Of a DNA stretch of 15,761 nt, positions 1-6,729 are shown piece after piece. The notes under the pieces were generated by a model that was given only the letters and a program-made list of their open reading frames with translations, did not search any database and was not told where the DNA came from. Position numbers and translations under genes: made by a program. The first letter of the stretch is position 1. Each line of letters opens with the position of its first letter. Source of the DNA: Flavobacteriaceae bacterium (GTDB lineage: Bacteria; Bacteroidota; Bacteroidia; Flavobacteriales; Weeksellaceae); NCBI GenBank assembly GCA_031273305.1, contig JAISSC010000031.1, positions 1 through 15,761 of the forward strand. Direction: 5' to 3'.

Positions 1-52
1 CAGGGAGAGCGTAGAAAATTGTCATCAATAAGATAAAATAAACTTTTTTCAT
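1..52 (-). CDS. Small secreted protein, partial (paralogue of next gene)
   Basis: Only the first 17 codons are inside the window; the gene continues past the left edge on the minus strand. It starts at the ATG at 52-50 and reads MKKVYFILLMTIFYALP, which is the basic and hydrophobic part of a Sec signal peptide. The neighbouring gene begins MKKVYFILLMTILCAFP, so 13 of 17 residues match, and the DNA matches even into the untranslated region. The two genes therefore look like a tandem duplication. The gap to the stop codon of the upstream gene is 41 bp, so co-transcription is likely. The mature part and the function cannot be seen. Confidence 0.72.
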   Translation of the reverse strand, partial: MKKVYFILLMTIFYALP

Positions 53-71
53 TATGTTGTAATTTAATTTT
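1..71. repeat. Copy 1 of duplicated 5' gene segment
   Basis: This segment matches 399-469 at 66 of 71 positions, with mismatches at 7, 11, 12, 14 and 56. It covers the signal-peptide codons of the partial minus-strand gene and 19 bp upstream of its ATG. The similarity stops after position 71. Conservation of untranslated bases points to recent duplication or gene conversion rather than selection on the protein alone. Confidence 0.85.
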
Positions 72-93
72 TATTAGTATAAGGATAAGGTTG

Positions 94-450
94 TTAGTCG
101 CTGCCGCCAATGTAGAGCCAGTTGTAGCCGTCCCAGATATATACGCCTTCTTTAGGACGACTCGTGCTACTATTGCCATTGTTAATGTTCCAAACCATCA
201 TACCTTTCAGGGCAGGATATGAGTCTTGTGAACTTGTAATGCCAACAAACCCGCTAGCGGGAATATGGGTCAGATTCTGCAACTCCACATTCGAGAGCAA
301 CAATCCGCCTCTGATACGAACTCCATCATAAGGATTGTTTAAATCTATGATAGCCCCCTCTATTGGTCTCGACCCGCCAACAGCTATCTGTGCCATCACA
401 GGGAAAGCACATAAAATTGTCATCAATAAGATAAAATAAACTTTTTTCAT
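94..450 (-). CDS. Small secreted protein with Bacteroidota 'YIWDGYNW' tail
   Basis: The start is placed at the ATG at 450, giving 118 residues. An upstream in-frame ATG at 522 would add 24 residues ahead of a textbook signal peptide and would lie on the far side of a terminator-like hairpin arm, so I reject it. Residues 1-20 are a signal peptide (MKKVYFILLMTILCAFPVMA) with probable cleavage before Q21 in the usual Bacteroidota A-Q context. The mature protein is about 98 residues with no transmembrane segment. It has a 'KGMMVWNINNG' stretch and ends in 'GVYIWDGYNWLYIGG'. That kind of ending is common in small exported Bacteroidota proteins that occur in paralogous sets. No enzymatic motif is visible and I cannot assign a function. 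The adjacent paralogue at 1-52 supports a small gene family. Confidence 0.75.
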   Translation of the reverse strand: MKKVYFILLMTILCAFPVMAQIAVGGSRPIEGAIIDLNNPYDGVRIRGGLLLSNVELQNLTHIPASGFVGITSSQDSYPALKGMMVWNINNGNSSTSRPKEGVYIWDGYNWLYIGGSD

Positions 451-469
451 TATCTTGTAATTTAATTTT
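399..469. repeat. Copy 2 of duplicated 5' gene segment
   Basis: This is the partner of 1-71, offset by 398 bp. It covers codons 1-17 of the complete minus-strand secreted-protein gene plus 19 bp of its leader. Confidence 0.85.
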
Positions 470-503
470 ACTTTATAGTATAAATATGCCGTGTTAATAT
501 TTG

Positions 504-524
504 GAAAAAACTTGTAAAACAAGT
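504..524 (-). terminator. Terminator-like hairpin in the leader of the secreted-protein gene
   Basis: On the minus strand ACTTGT, a TTT loop and ACAAGT form a 6-bp stem followed by five further T residues. The stem is AT-rich, which is normal for this genome. It lies about 54 nt upstream of the ATG at 450, inside the transcript expected from the promoter at 721-750. It could therefore act as an attenuator or as the 3' end of a separate small RNA. Confidence 0.45.
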
Positions 525-714
525 AACTCCTCGCCTCACCACAAAAGGCAAGTAATGCGAGTTCTGTCTATCCGGACTATGTTTCCTTAATGCGTAGTCG
601 TATACGCACAAACATCTTTTTTCTAACTTCCAAATCTGGAATGTTAAAAAGAACTAAAGGTTTCATTTTGTTAAGGATCTGATTGAACTTTGTTTAAATT
701 GTAAATGTTATTTC
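505..714 (-). ncRNA. Candidate structured leader RNA or small RNA of about 210 nt
   Basis: This is non-coding sequence between a good Bacteroidota promoter (721-750) and a terminator-like hairpin (504-524) on the minus strand. It contains several short stems. TGCGTA (591-596) can pair with TACGCA (603-608). TAGTC (595-599) can instead pair with GACTA (575-579). Because both use bases 595-596, the two hairpins exclude each other. A further stem pairs 525-529 with 559-563 and encloses a second, 533-536 with 546-549. Alternative pairing followed by a terminator before a start codon is the layout of a riboswitch or attenuator, but I do not recognise a known family. It could also be an independent small RNA. 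Confidence 0.35.
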
Positions 715-720
715 CCGGCA

Positions 721-750
721 CAAAGATAAAATAAATTTTTGATATTTCAA
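721..750 (-). promoter_or_regulatory. Bacteroidota-type promoter for the secreted-protein gene
   Basis: On the minus strand TTG (750-748) is followed after 19 nt by TATCTTTG (728-721), an exact fit to the TTG...TAnnTTTG pattern of Bacteroidota primary promoters. Transcription would start near 714, giving a leader of about 265 nt before the ATG at 450. That is long for these bacteria. Confidence 0.55.
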
Positions 751-950
751 GTAAAATTATAAAATACCTCTATTAAATTTAAATCTTATGCCCGAAAAAA
801 CCGTATTAATTCAATAAGAACGTATAATCATTTATGGATAAGTGGAATTAAAATTAGAAATTATCAGCAAAACCCATGAAAATAATAAAATGTATGTACT
901 GGATTTTTTACATGATCAGGTTAATTTACGGTATGTAAAGATGTTTAATT

Positions 951-1023
951 TGGGTGTATCTGTCAATCATAAGGTTGATACGCTTCGCCTGTAATGGGGT
1001 TAGACGCCCAAATTGGGACGTCT
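951..1023. repeat. REP-like palindromic intergenic element with two hairpins
   Basis: Two adjacent dyads are visible. In the first, GTGTATC (954-960) pairs with GATACGC (977-983), including one G-U pair, and the inner arms CAATC and GGTTG can also pair. In the second, AGACG CCCAA (1002-1011) pairs with TTGGG A CGTCT (1013-1023), ten base pairs with a single A bulge. The GC content is clearly above that of the surrounding spacer. The pattern resembles short palindromic repeats scattered between genes in Bacteroidota and cyanobacteria. The six-frame ORF across it has no protein-like character. Confidence 0.5.
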
Positions 1024-1095
1024 CTACTCTTAAAACCAAACTCAGGTTAAACTATTTTCAGGTATTCATACTCTCAATATTCAAATTAGTTTTTT

Positions 1096-1129
1096 GGCGT
1101 AATAACCTTTATATCACCTGCTTTACGCC
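1096..1129. repeat. 7-bp inverted repeat, GGCGTAA / TTACGCC
   Basis: GGCGTAA (1096-1102) and TTACGCC (1123-1129) are perfect complements around a 20-nt loop. There is no T-run immediately after, so it is not an obvious terminator. It may be part of the adjacent palindromic element or an operator for the mrp operon. Confidence 0.3.
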
Positions 1130-1181
1130 TCGTATTATCAGCTTTCTCTATTTTATCATTTGTATTATCTCCAAAAAAGCG

Positions 1182-1211
1182 TTTATTAATTCGTGAAGAT
1201 TGTTAAATTTG
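1182..1211 (+). promoter_or_regulatory. Probable promoter of the mrp operon
   Basis: TAAATTTG at 1204-1211 fits the TAnnTTTG -7 pattern exactly. TTTA at 1182-1185, 18 nt upstream, is a one-mismatch version of the TTTG -33 element. The start site would be near 1217, leaving a leader of about 38 nt before the ATG at 1255. Confidence 0.45.
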
Positions 1212-1254
1212 TAAAAATATTATGCAGCAATAATTCTTCATTAATTAAGATAAG

Positions 1255-2337
1255 ATGATAAGTAAAGAAGAAATTAAAAACTTTCTGGAAGAGATTGGAG
1301 TCGATGATCGGGTAAGAAATATTCAGGTTATTGAGGGTTCCGTTAGTATTGATATACTCGCCTACTCTCCTGCCATGCATGAAAAGAAAAGAATGGAGAC
1401 GGCTATACATACGGCTTTTGAACAAAAATTCGGAAAAGATATTCAACTTAAACTAACCATATTACAGGATGTTCCTGAGAAAAGAGAGATAAAGGGAAAT
1501 GCAATTTCGGGAATTAAGAATATTATAGCTATTGCTTCCGGAAAAGGAGGTGTGGGAAAATCTACTGTTGCTTCAAATTTAGCCATAGCCTTAGTTAAGA
1601 TGGGATTTAAGGTAGGAATACTGGATGCGGATATTTACGGTCCTTCCATCCCTACGATGTTTGATGTAGCAAATGAAAAACCGGTATCTTCTAAAGATAA
1701 CAAGATAGAACCTGTGGAAAGTTATGGAGTTAAACTGCTTTCATTAGGTTTCTTTGCCGGTTCAAATCAGGCGGTTATATGGCGTGGCGCAATGGCTTCC
1801 AAAGCTATTCATCAATTATTGCATGATTCGAATTGGGGAAAACTGGATTTTCTTCTTATAGACCTGCCTCCGGGAACCGGAGATATTCACCTTTCCATCG
1901 TACAGGAAGTGCCGGTCACGGGTGCGGTTATAGTAAGTACTCCTCAGCACGTGGCTCTGGCAGATGTTAAAAAAGGTGTTGCTATGTTTAGGATGCCTGA
2001 AATTAATGTACCTGTTCTGGGATTGGTTGAAAATATGGCTTATTTCACCCCTAAAGAACTCCCGGAAAATAAATACTATATTTTCGGGAAAAAGGGAGTG
2101 CGAAAATTAGCTGAAAGTATGGAATTACCCCTTTTGGGAGAAATACCGATCGTACAAACCATAAGGGAAGCCTCCGATTATGGCAGACCTGCTGTGTTGC
2201 AGGAAGAAGAAACTATATCCAACCTTTATATGGATGTGGCTAAAAACATGATTCAAAGCCTGGTGAAAAGAAATGAGGATCTACCTCCAACCGAAGCCGT
2301 AAGGATAACCACTATGGCAGGTTGCTCAACAAAATAA
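1255..2337 (+). CDS. mrp: Mrp/NBP35 (ApbC) family P-loop ATPase, Fe-S cluster carrier
   Basis: 360 residues. Residues 1-75 are a MIP18/DUF59-like domain. The ParA/MinD-like ATPase core follows, with the deviant Walker A motif GKGGVGKS at 96-103, the LDADIYGPSIP switch segment at 123-133 and the IDLPPGTGD segment at 202-210. Members of this family bind and transfer iron-sulfur clusters in the cytoplasm and act in cluster assembly or repair. The usual CxxC pair is absent: its place is taken by MAYFTPKELP (261-270). The only cysteine I find in the whole protein is C357, three residues from the end. The gene is followed 22 bp later by an Nfu-type scaffold gene, which strongly supports an Fe-S role. 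The family assignment is secure; the mode of cluster binding is not. Confidence 0.93.
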   Translation: MISKEEIKNFLEEIGVDDRVRNIQVIEGSVSIDILAYSPAMHEKKRMETAIHTAFEQKFGKDIQLKLTILQDVPEKREIKGNAISGIKNIIAIASGKGGVGKSTVASNLAIALVKMGFKVGILDADIYGPSIPTMFDVANEKPVSSKDNKIEPVESYGVKLLSLGFFAGSNQAVIWRGAMASKAIHQLLHDSNWGKLDFLLIDLPPGTGDIHLSIVQEVPVTGAVIVSTPQHVALADVKKGVAMFRMPEINVPVLGLVENMAYFTPKELPENKYYIFGKKGVRKLAESMELPLLGEIPIVQTIREASDYGRPAVLQEEETISNLYMDVAKNMIQSLVKRNEDLPPTEAVRITTMAGCSTK

Positions 2338-2359
2338 CTTTCTTAATATTATAAAATTT

Positions 2360-2596
2360 ATGGAAACATTAACAGATCGAGTAAATAAAGCATTAGAGGA
2401 AATACGTCCTTTTTTAATCTCCGACAACGGAGATGTTGAACTCGTTGAAATCATTAAAGATAATAAGGTAATAGTAAGATTTACAGGTGCCTGCTCCGAA
2501 TGTTCTATTAATCACAGTACATTGAAGTTGGGAGTTGAAGCAACTATAAAAAAACATGTACCTGAAATAACAGAGGTACTTAGCCTGACAGATTAA
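2360..2596 (+). CDS. NifU C-terminal domain (Nfu-type) Fe-S scaffold protein
   Basis: 78 residues consisting of one NifU-C/Nfu domain with the motif GACSECSIN; the cluster ligands are C45 and C48. Proteins of this kind dimerise and hold a 4Fe-4S cluster between two CxxC motifs for delivery to apo-enzymes. There is no NifU N-terminal or A-type carrier domain, so this is a minimal stand-alone form. It lies 22 bp after mrp on the same strand and is almost certainly co-transcribed with it. The pair forms a small Fe-S maturation unit, which is a common arrangement in Bacteroidota. Confidence 0.93.
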   Translation: METLTDRVNKALEEIRPFLISDNGDVELVEIIKDNKVIVRFTGACSECSINHSTLKLGVEATIKKHVPEITEVLSLTD

Positions 2597-2712
2597 GGTT
2601 CCATCTTATTTTTTACCATAAAAAATATTTTGGCAACAAATTTGAATTGTCTATCATACTAATTTTAAATTCGCCTCCGGGACGGAACTTATTATTAGTG
2701 TAAAAGTATGGA

Positions 2713-3495
2713 ATGAAAAAGCTATTTACTCTTTTGTTGTTTTTATCTTTCTCCGTCTTTTTTATTTTTGCAGATTCATTATCAGCAGAACAATTTAAAA
2801 ATGGGGAATATCTGAGGTACAGAATCCATTACGGTATCCTAAATGCCGGATATGCCACCATGACCACCAATGAGGTAACTTATAACGGAAAGCCTCATTA
2901 TCATGTAATAGGAGAAGGATATTCTACCGGAGCCGTAAAGGTGTTCTTTAAAGTGGAAGACCATTATGAAACTTATATGGATAAGTCTACGCTGCTATCC
3001 TCTAAATTTATAAGGAAAATACGCGAAGGTTCCTATGTAAGAGACCAGACTATGGTTATAGATCACACAAACAAAAAGATAACCTATACTAATAATAAGA
3101 ATAAAACATCCAAAAATTACACATATACAGGACAGATACATGATATGCTTTCCGCTTTCTATTATCTGAGGAATATGAATACGGATAATTACAAACCCGG
3201 AGATTTCATCAGTCTGGATGTCTTTATGGATGATGAAACATTAAATTTTAAGATTAAAATTTTAGGCAGAGAAAATATAAAATCGAGTTTTGGTTCCGTC
3301 AAATGTTTGAAAATAAGACCTTATGTTCTCGCAGGAAGAGTTTTTAAGGAACAAGAAGGCGTTACCATGTGGGTCACCGACGATTCTAATCATGTTCCTA
3401 TACAAATAAAAGCCGAATTAGCCGTAGGTTCTTTAAAAGCAGACCTGAGCGACTATAAAAATTTACAAACTCCTATTAATTTTAGTAAAAAATAA
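2713..3495 (+). CDS. Exported DUF3108-family protein
   Basis: 260 residues starting MKKLFTLLLFLSFSVFFIFA, a clear Sec signal peptide of about 20-25 residues. There is no lipobox cysteine, so the product is probably periplasmic or cell-surface. The remainder matches the DUF3108 pattern as I know it: 'FKNGEYLRYRIHYGILNAGYATM' near the start of the mature protein, a 'GRENIKSSFGSVKCLKIRP' segment, and a late 'VTMWVTDDSNHVPIQIKAELAVGSLKADL' segment. That family is predicted to be a beta-rich periplasmic fold; its function is not established. An ATG at 2707 is closed by a stop after two codons, so the start at 2713 is the only sensible one. The 116-bp gap after nfu has no convincing promoter, so read-through from the mrp operon is possible. 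Confidence 0.85.
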   Translation: MKKLFTLLLFLSFSVFFIFADSLSAEQFKNGEYLRYRIHYGILNAGYATMTTNEVTYNGKPHYHVIGEGYSTGAVKVFFKVEDHYETYMDKSTLLSSKFIRKIREGSYVRDQTMVIDHTNKKITYTNNKNKTSKNYTYTGQIHDMLSAFYYLRNMNTDNYKPGDFISLDVFMDDETLNFKIKILGRENIKSSFGSVKCLKIRPYVLAGRVFKEQEGVTMWVTDDSNHVPIQIKAELAVGSLKADLSDYKNLQTPINFSKK

Positions 3496-3531
3496 AGGGT
3501 CATTGTGGTGTTTTTTGCTTTTTCTTAATCC

Positions 3532-3802
3532 TTTGAATATGAACTCATTTAAACTTTTAGTACGATAAAAGCCAAAGCAGGATAATGCCAATTTAACCGG
3601 TTATTTATCTCTTTTATCAAATCGTATGAGTAAGGGTTTAAAAATATCATGCACCTCAAAACGGCTCGGAAAACCTCTTTTATTTTTTGGAATAAATGGT
3701 AAAATGCAATTTTCTAACTCCCTTTTTGTTACTTTTGCAAGAGAGCTATTCATCTTTCCGAATTGCCTTTTCTACAAAAAAGTTTAAGTGAGTTAATTCA
3801 AA
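3532..3802. repeat. 271-bp inverted-repeat structure, MITE-like
   Basis: This lies in the 512-bp gap (3496-4007) between two convergent genes. Arms at 3532-3558 and 3778-3802 are inverted copies sharing TTTGAAT, then AACTCA(T/C)TTAAACTTTT after a short length difference. A nested pair, TACGATAAAAG (3560-3570) and CTTTTATC AAATCGTA (3611-3626, with a 3-nt insertion), encloses the palindrome TAACCGGTTA (3594-3603). There is no transposase inside. The layout resembles a miniature inverted-repeat element or the remnant of an insertion sequence. I see no clear target-site duplication. The rest of the gap holds only a short ORF (3810-3902) and nothing else I can support. Confidence 0.4.
3730..3737 (+). 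promoter_or_regulatory. -7 box (TACTTTTG) inside the inverted repeat
   Basis: TACTTTTG fits TAnnTTTG exactly and reads outward through the right arm of the inverted repeat towards the short ORF at 3810. No good -33 element lies 17-22 nt upstream, so this is a weak candidate. Confidence 0.25.
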
Positions 3803-3809
3803 CAATATC

Positions 3810-3902
3810 ATGTCCGATAAATTCATACACATCTCTACCTTTATCCAAACCTCATTGACGAGTGACAAGAAAGGTGCTTATTATGAACTTATTACAAAAT
3901 AA
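3810..3902 (+). CDS. Short ORF, 30 residues, possible remnant or small protein
   Basis: ATG at 3810 opens MSDKFIHISTFIQTSLTSDK and runs to TAA at 3900. The next codon in the same frame is another ATG beginning MSDMADKNY and ending at 3950. The repeated ATG-TCC-GAT start across a stop suggests either a gene broken by a nonsense change or a small internal duplication. It lies just outside the right arm of the inverted repeat and downstream of the -7 box at 3730. I do not recognise the protein. It may be the leftover 5' end of a mobile-element gene, or chance. Confidence 0.2.
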   Translation: MSDKFIHISTFIQTSLTSDKKGAYYELITK

Positions 3903-4007
3903 ATGTCCGATATGGCAGATAAAAATTACCTAATTAAACCAAAATATTAACCATCAATTTGTTGCACGGCTTTGTTCATCTTCCGTCCTACCATGCTTTA
4001 TTACCAT

Positions 4008-4670
4008 TTAAATAATCCCTTCGCGTATAGCAAGTTCTATTGCATTTTCTATATGTTTAACTCCCAGCCTGCGCATGATGTTGAGGCGATGCGTTTCAAT
4101 GGTTCGTGTGCTCACATTGTAGGCAGTAGCCAAATCTTTATTGCTCTTTCCATTCCTTATCTGATTTAATATTTCAATTTCACGATTGGAGAGATGTATT
4201 GGCATATTCTTTTCATTTTCTTCCGATTGCTTCTCCTTTTTCAGGTACTCGCCGACTAACAGGTTGGTTAAGTCACCGGAATAAAAATAATCTCCCTGCA
4301 TTACCTGACGGATAGATTTCAGGAAAGTTTTGTTGGATGAGTCTTTCAGCATATATCCCTTCACACCTATTTTTAATGATTGCAATACATAATCATCTCT
4401 ATCGTATAGGGAAAAGAAAATAATATGGGATTTTATGTTCCGTTTCATCAGTTTGGCGGCGGCTTCCAATCCGGTCATGATTGGCATTGATATGTCCATT
4501 AGGATAATATCCGGTTGCAGTTCGAGACCTTTTTGCAGTGCCTCCAAGCCGTTTACGGCAGTAGCGACGATTTTCATATCAGGCTCGTTGTTTATCAGGT
4601 GTTCCACACCATTTCTGAATATTTCATGGTCATCCGCCAATAAAATAGTTATTTTTTTATCCGTATCCAT
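4008..4670 (-). CDS. NarL/LuxR-type response regulator
   Basis: 220 residues, the normal length for the NarL/FixJ class. Residues 6-125 form the receiver domain: acidic pair D13-D14, phosphoacceptor D59 (in ILMDISMP), switch residue S87 and invariant K109 (in YMLKD). Residues 158-218 form the GerE/LuxR helix-turn-helix, with LSNREIEIL, the recognition-helix region VSTRTIETHRLNIMRRLGV and a closing AIREG. It should bind DNA as a dimer when phosphorylated by the kinase encoded just upstream. The start codon lies 6 bp after the kinase stop codon, so the two are co-transcribed and probably translationally coupled. Targets cannot be read from the sequence. The nearest candidates are its own promoter and the urea genes on the same strand. 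Confidence 0.93.
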   Translation of the reverse strand: MDTDKKITILLADDHEIFRNGVEHLINNEPDMKIVATAVNGLEALQKGLELQPDIILMDISMPIMTGLEAAAKLMKRNIKSHIIFFSLYDRDDYVLQSLKIGVKGYMLKDSSNKTFLKSIRQVMQGDYFYSGDLTNLLVGEYLKKEKQSEENEKNMPIHLSNREIEILNQIRNGKSNKDLATAYNVSTRTIETHRLNIMRRLGVKHIENAIELAIREGII

Positions 4671-4676
4671 TGCTCT

Positions 4677-6485
4677 TTATACTTGTTGAACAGGAATTTC
4701 CAGTTCAATAGAAGTTCCCTCGTTTATTTTTGAAAATATTTTAAAATCAGCTCCCAGCAGATCAGCACGCTCTTTCATACTTATCAATCCATATGTGGGG
4801 TGCATTACTTTCCGGTTATATAACGCATTTATATCCAAATCAAATCCGATGCCGTCATCTTGTATCTTTATATAAATATTCTCTGCATCAGATACCATAG
4901 TTATGAAAATATTCTTTGCCTGAGCATGTTTTATGACGTTGTTGGTAGCCTCCTGCAAAATCCTGTAAATAACCGTTTCCTGCATTTTTGTCAACAATCC
5001 GGAATCCATATTGTCATGTAATTTAACCTGCAACGGCGTTGAAGAACGTATAGTTTTCAACAGGTCGTTGATGGCGGCTTTCAGACCAAAATCATCCAAC
5101 ACGCTGGGAAGTAATTCCGCACAGATCTTCCGCGTTTCATGAATAATGGAAACAATAATTTCCTTAACCTCGCTCAGGTCTCTATCCGAATTTTGTTTTT
5201 CTGCTTCGACAATTTCCATTCTCATTTTCAGGGCGGTAAGCATTTGTCCTATATCGTCGTGTATTTCGGCGGCAATTCGTTTTCTCTCCCTCTCCTCTCC
5301 TGCTATAATAGATTCGGAACGTATCCTCTGGAGTTCATCTTTCTGCTTCATTTTTTCCTCCATAAGCATATGCACCTCTTTCTCTGCCTGTTTGGTCTTC
5401 GTAATATCAAAGCAAATGGCATAATACCTGTAAAGCTGTCCCTTACTGTTAAAAATAGGCATCAGGGTAACATTCATCCAAAAGCCTGTTCCATCTGAGG
5501 CGTGATCGAATATTTCTCCCTGCCAGACCTCATTTTTTACTTCTTCATTTTCAATATGGTCGTAAATTATACTCTTTTCCCTACCCATATTATTGTAAAA
5601 CAGAGGTTTATCTCGTAATTCCGCCATTGAATATCGGGTTACGTTGCAATATTTATCGTTTGCATATATAATATTTCCGCAAGCATCTGTTTTTACGAGA
5701 TACGTAGCTTTTTCCAGAGCAAAATTGACTTCTCTTAATTCTTTATGAGATTGTTCCAGGTCTTTATTTGCTTCCTGAATTTGCTCGATTAGTTTACGGG
5801 AATACTTTTCCGTGTCAACCAACCCGGCAAAAGAGGCTTTTAACTTTCCGGAAAGAGGTTTAAATATAACCAGTGCCTCGAATATCAAACAAACGATAAC
5901 GATGCTGAATAAAGACCATTCTAATTTTTTTAAAAACTTAATATTATTACGGAGTATCCTGTCATAATCAAAAACTATCATTTCCATACCCAGCAGGTAT
6001 GTTTTCTCGTTTTTGAGCAGTATTTCCACATATGCGCTTATATCGGCAGAGCCTTCATGGGCGGAGAGTACTTTATACATTGCTTCCGAAGCATCTGCCA
6101 TTTCGTTGTAAGGCTTGTCAATGATAACAAAAAGTTCCTCCATTTCCTTGTTTTTAGAACGGGGAATACTCAAAAATTCATTGCCTTCGCGCAGGCTACG
6201 ATACGTTTCTTTCCATTGGCAGAATGTATTGTAAAAATTTTTACGGTTCGATTTATAATCCTGACCTTTCTCCAGCAAAAGAGCATATTTGACCAGAGAC
6301 TGAGAATCTGAGCGAAGTTTGGCGGCATAATTGAGAAAACGCGTATCCAAACTTTGATTAGATAAATAGTTATGAATAAACACCTGACTGAAAAAAGAAA
6401 TAAGGGCAATTACCGTTAAAGCAACGATGTAAGTCCAATTATATAACTTAAGAGTATGCTGGTAATTTCCGCTTATTTTCATCAT
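4677..6485 (-). CDS. Membrane sensor histidine kinase, NarX-like, with PAS domain
   Basis: 602 residues. A first membrane helix spans about 16-36. An extracytoplasmic region of roughly 150 residues follows, and a second helix spans about 189-208. Residues 51-64 read LNYAAKLRSDSQSL, close to the P-box of NarX/PilJ-type sensor domains, with R58 in the position of the ligand-contacting arginine. After the membrane come a coiled coil (about 222-260), a PAS domain (about 261-368), a second helical linker and a HisKA_3 dimerisation domain with phospho-acceptor H409 in AAEIHDDIGQ. The HATPase domain has N-box residues N515/N516 and the DDGIGF motif at 543-548. It is intact and should phosphorylate the NarL-type regulator 6 bp downstream. 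Start: two adjacent ATG codons at 6485 and 6482 are equally plausible. The ligand is unknown; nitrate or another anion is a homology-based guess. Confidence 0.92.
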   Translation of the reverse strand: MMKISGNYQHTLKLYNWTYIVALTVIALISFFSQVFIHNYLSNQSLDTRFLNYAAKLRSDSQSLVKYALLLEKGQDYKSNRKNFYNTFCQWKETYRSLREGNEFLSIPRSKNKEMEELFVIIDKPYNEMADASEAMYKVLSAHEGSADISAYVEILLKNEKTYLLGMEMIVFDYDRILRNNIKFLKKLEWSLFSIVIVCLIFEALVIFKPLSGKLKASFAGLVDTEKYSRKLIEQIQEANKDLEQSHKELREVNFALEKATYLVKTDACGNIIYANDKYCNVTRYSMAELRDKPLFYNNMGREKSIIYDHIENEEVKNEVWQGEIFDHASDGTGFWMNVTLMPIFNSKGQLYRYYAICFDITKTKQAEKEVHMLMEEKMKQKDELQRIRSESIIAGEERERKRIAAEIHDDIGQMLTALKMRMEIVEAEKQNSDRDLSEVKEIIVSIIHETRKICAELLPSVLDDFGLKAAINDLLKTIRSSTPLQVKLHDNMDSGLLTKMQETVIYRILQEATNNVIKHAQAKNIFITMVSDAENIYIKIQDDGIGFDLDINALYNRKVMHPTYGLISMKERADLLGADFKIFSKINEGTSIELEIPVQQV

Positions 6486-6507
6486 GTCATCATATGATAT
6501 AAAAATA

Positions 6508-6515
6508 CAAATTTA
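6508..6515 (-). promoter_or_regulatory. -7 box (TAAATTTG) upstream of the histidine kinase
   Basis: On the minus strand TAAATTTG fits TAnnTTTG exactly, 23 bp upstream of the kinase ATG. No matching TTG/TTTG lies at the usual spacing, and the AT-rich context makes chance hits common. If real, the leader would be very short, and the kinase and regulator would have a promoter separate from urt. Confidence 0.25.
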
Positions 6516-6551
6516 CATGATAAAATTTTAATATACTCATACTTAAGTAAA

Positions 6552-6690
6552 AATCCTCTGACGTCCTGAAAGGACAGATTTTCATAACCGCAGGTCGGTG
6601 ACCTGCGGGCAACGACAACCAATAACATCGCCTGAAAGGCGGGACTAGTCAGTATTTTGCCCTTCGGGCTGTCCAAAAAATCATTTAGCA
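6552..6690. repeat. Bacteroidota-type intergenic repeat with four GC-rich hairpins
   Basis: Four perfect hairpins follow one another: GTCCT/AGGAC (6563-6575), CCGCAGGTC/GACCTGCGG with a 3-nt loop (6588-6608), CGCCT/AGGCG (6629-6641) and GCCC/GGGC (6659-6669). The GC content is far above that of its surroundings. From memory, this type of sequence recurs between genes in many Bacteroidota genomes; it has no accepted gene function. The ORFs that cross it on both strands have no protein-like composition. It occupies the left half of the 388-bp gap between the kinase gene and urtE. Confidence 0.6.
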
Positions 6691-6729
6691 TGTCGCATAA
6701 TCAAAGTCAAGAGATAGAGTTTTTTTTAT

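Noticed and set aside
450..522. Upstream ATG at 522 as the start of the secreted-protein gene
   Set aside because: It would place 24 extra residues ahead of a complete signal peptide, and the paralogue at 1-52 shows the shared start at MKKVYF.
560..590. Partial resemblance of the leader (AGTCCGG, GACAGAAC) to RNase P RNA conserved regions
   Set aside because: The pieces are adjacent rather than hundreds of bases apart, and the rest of RNase P RNA is absent, so this is likely chance.
954..1196. 80-codon plus-strand ORF
   Set aside because: It runs through palindromic repeat sequence and ends at the mrp promoter; it has no protein-like features.
2607..2627. TATTTTTT / AAAAAATA hairpin after nfu as a terminator
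   Set aside because: The stem is purely A-T with no following T-run; in this AT-rich genome it is not convincing.
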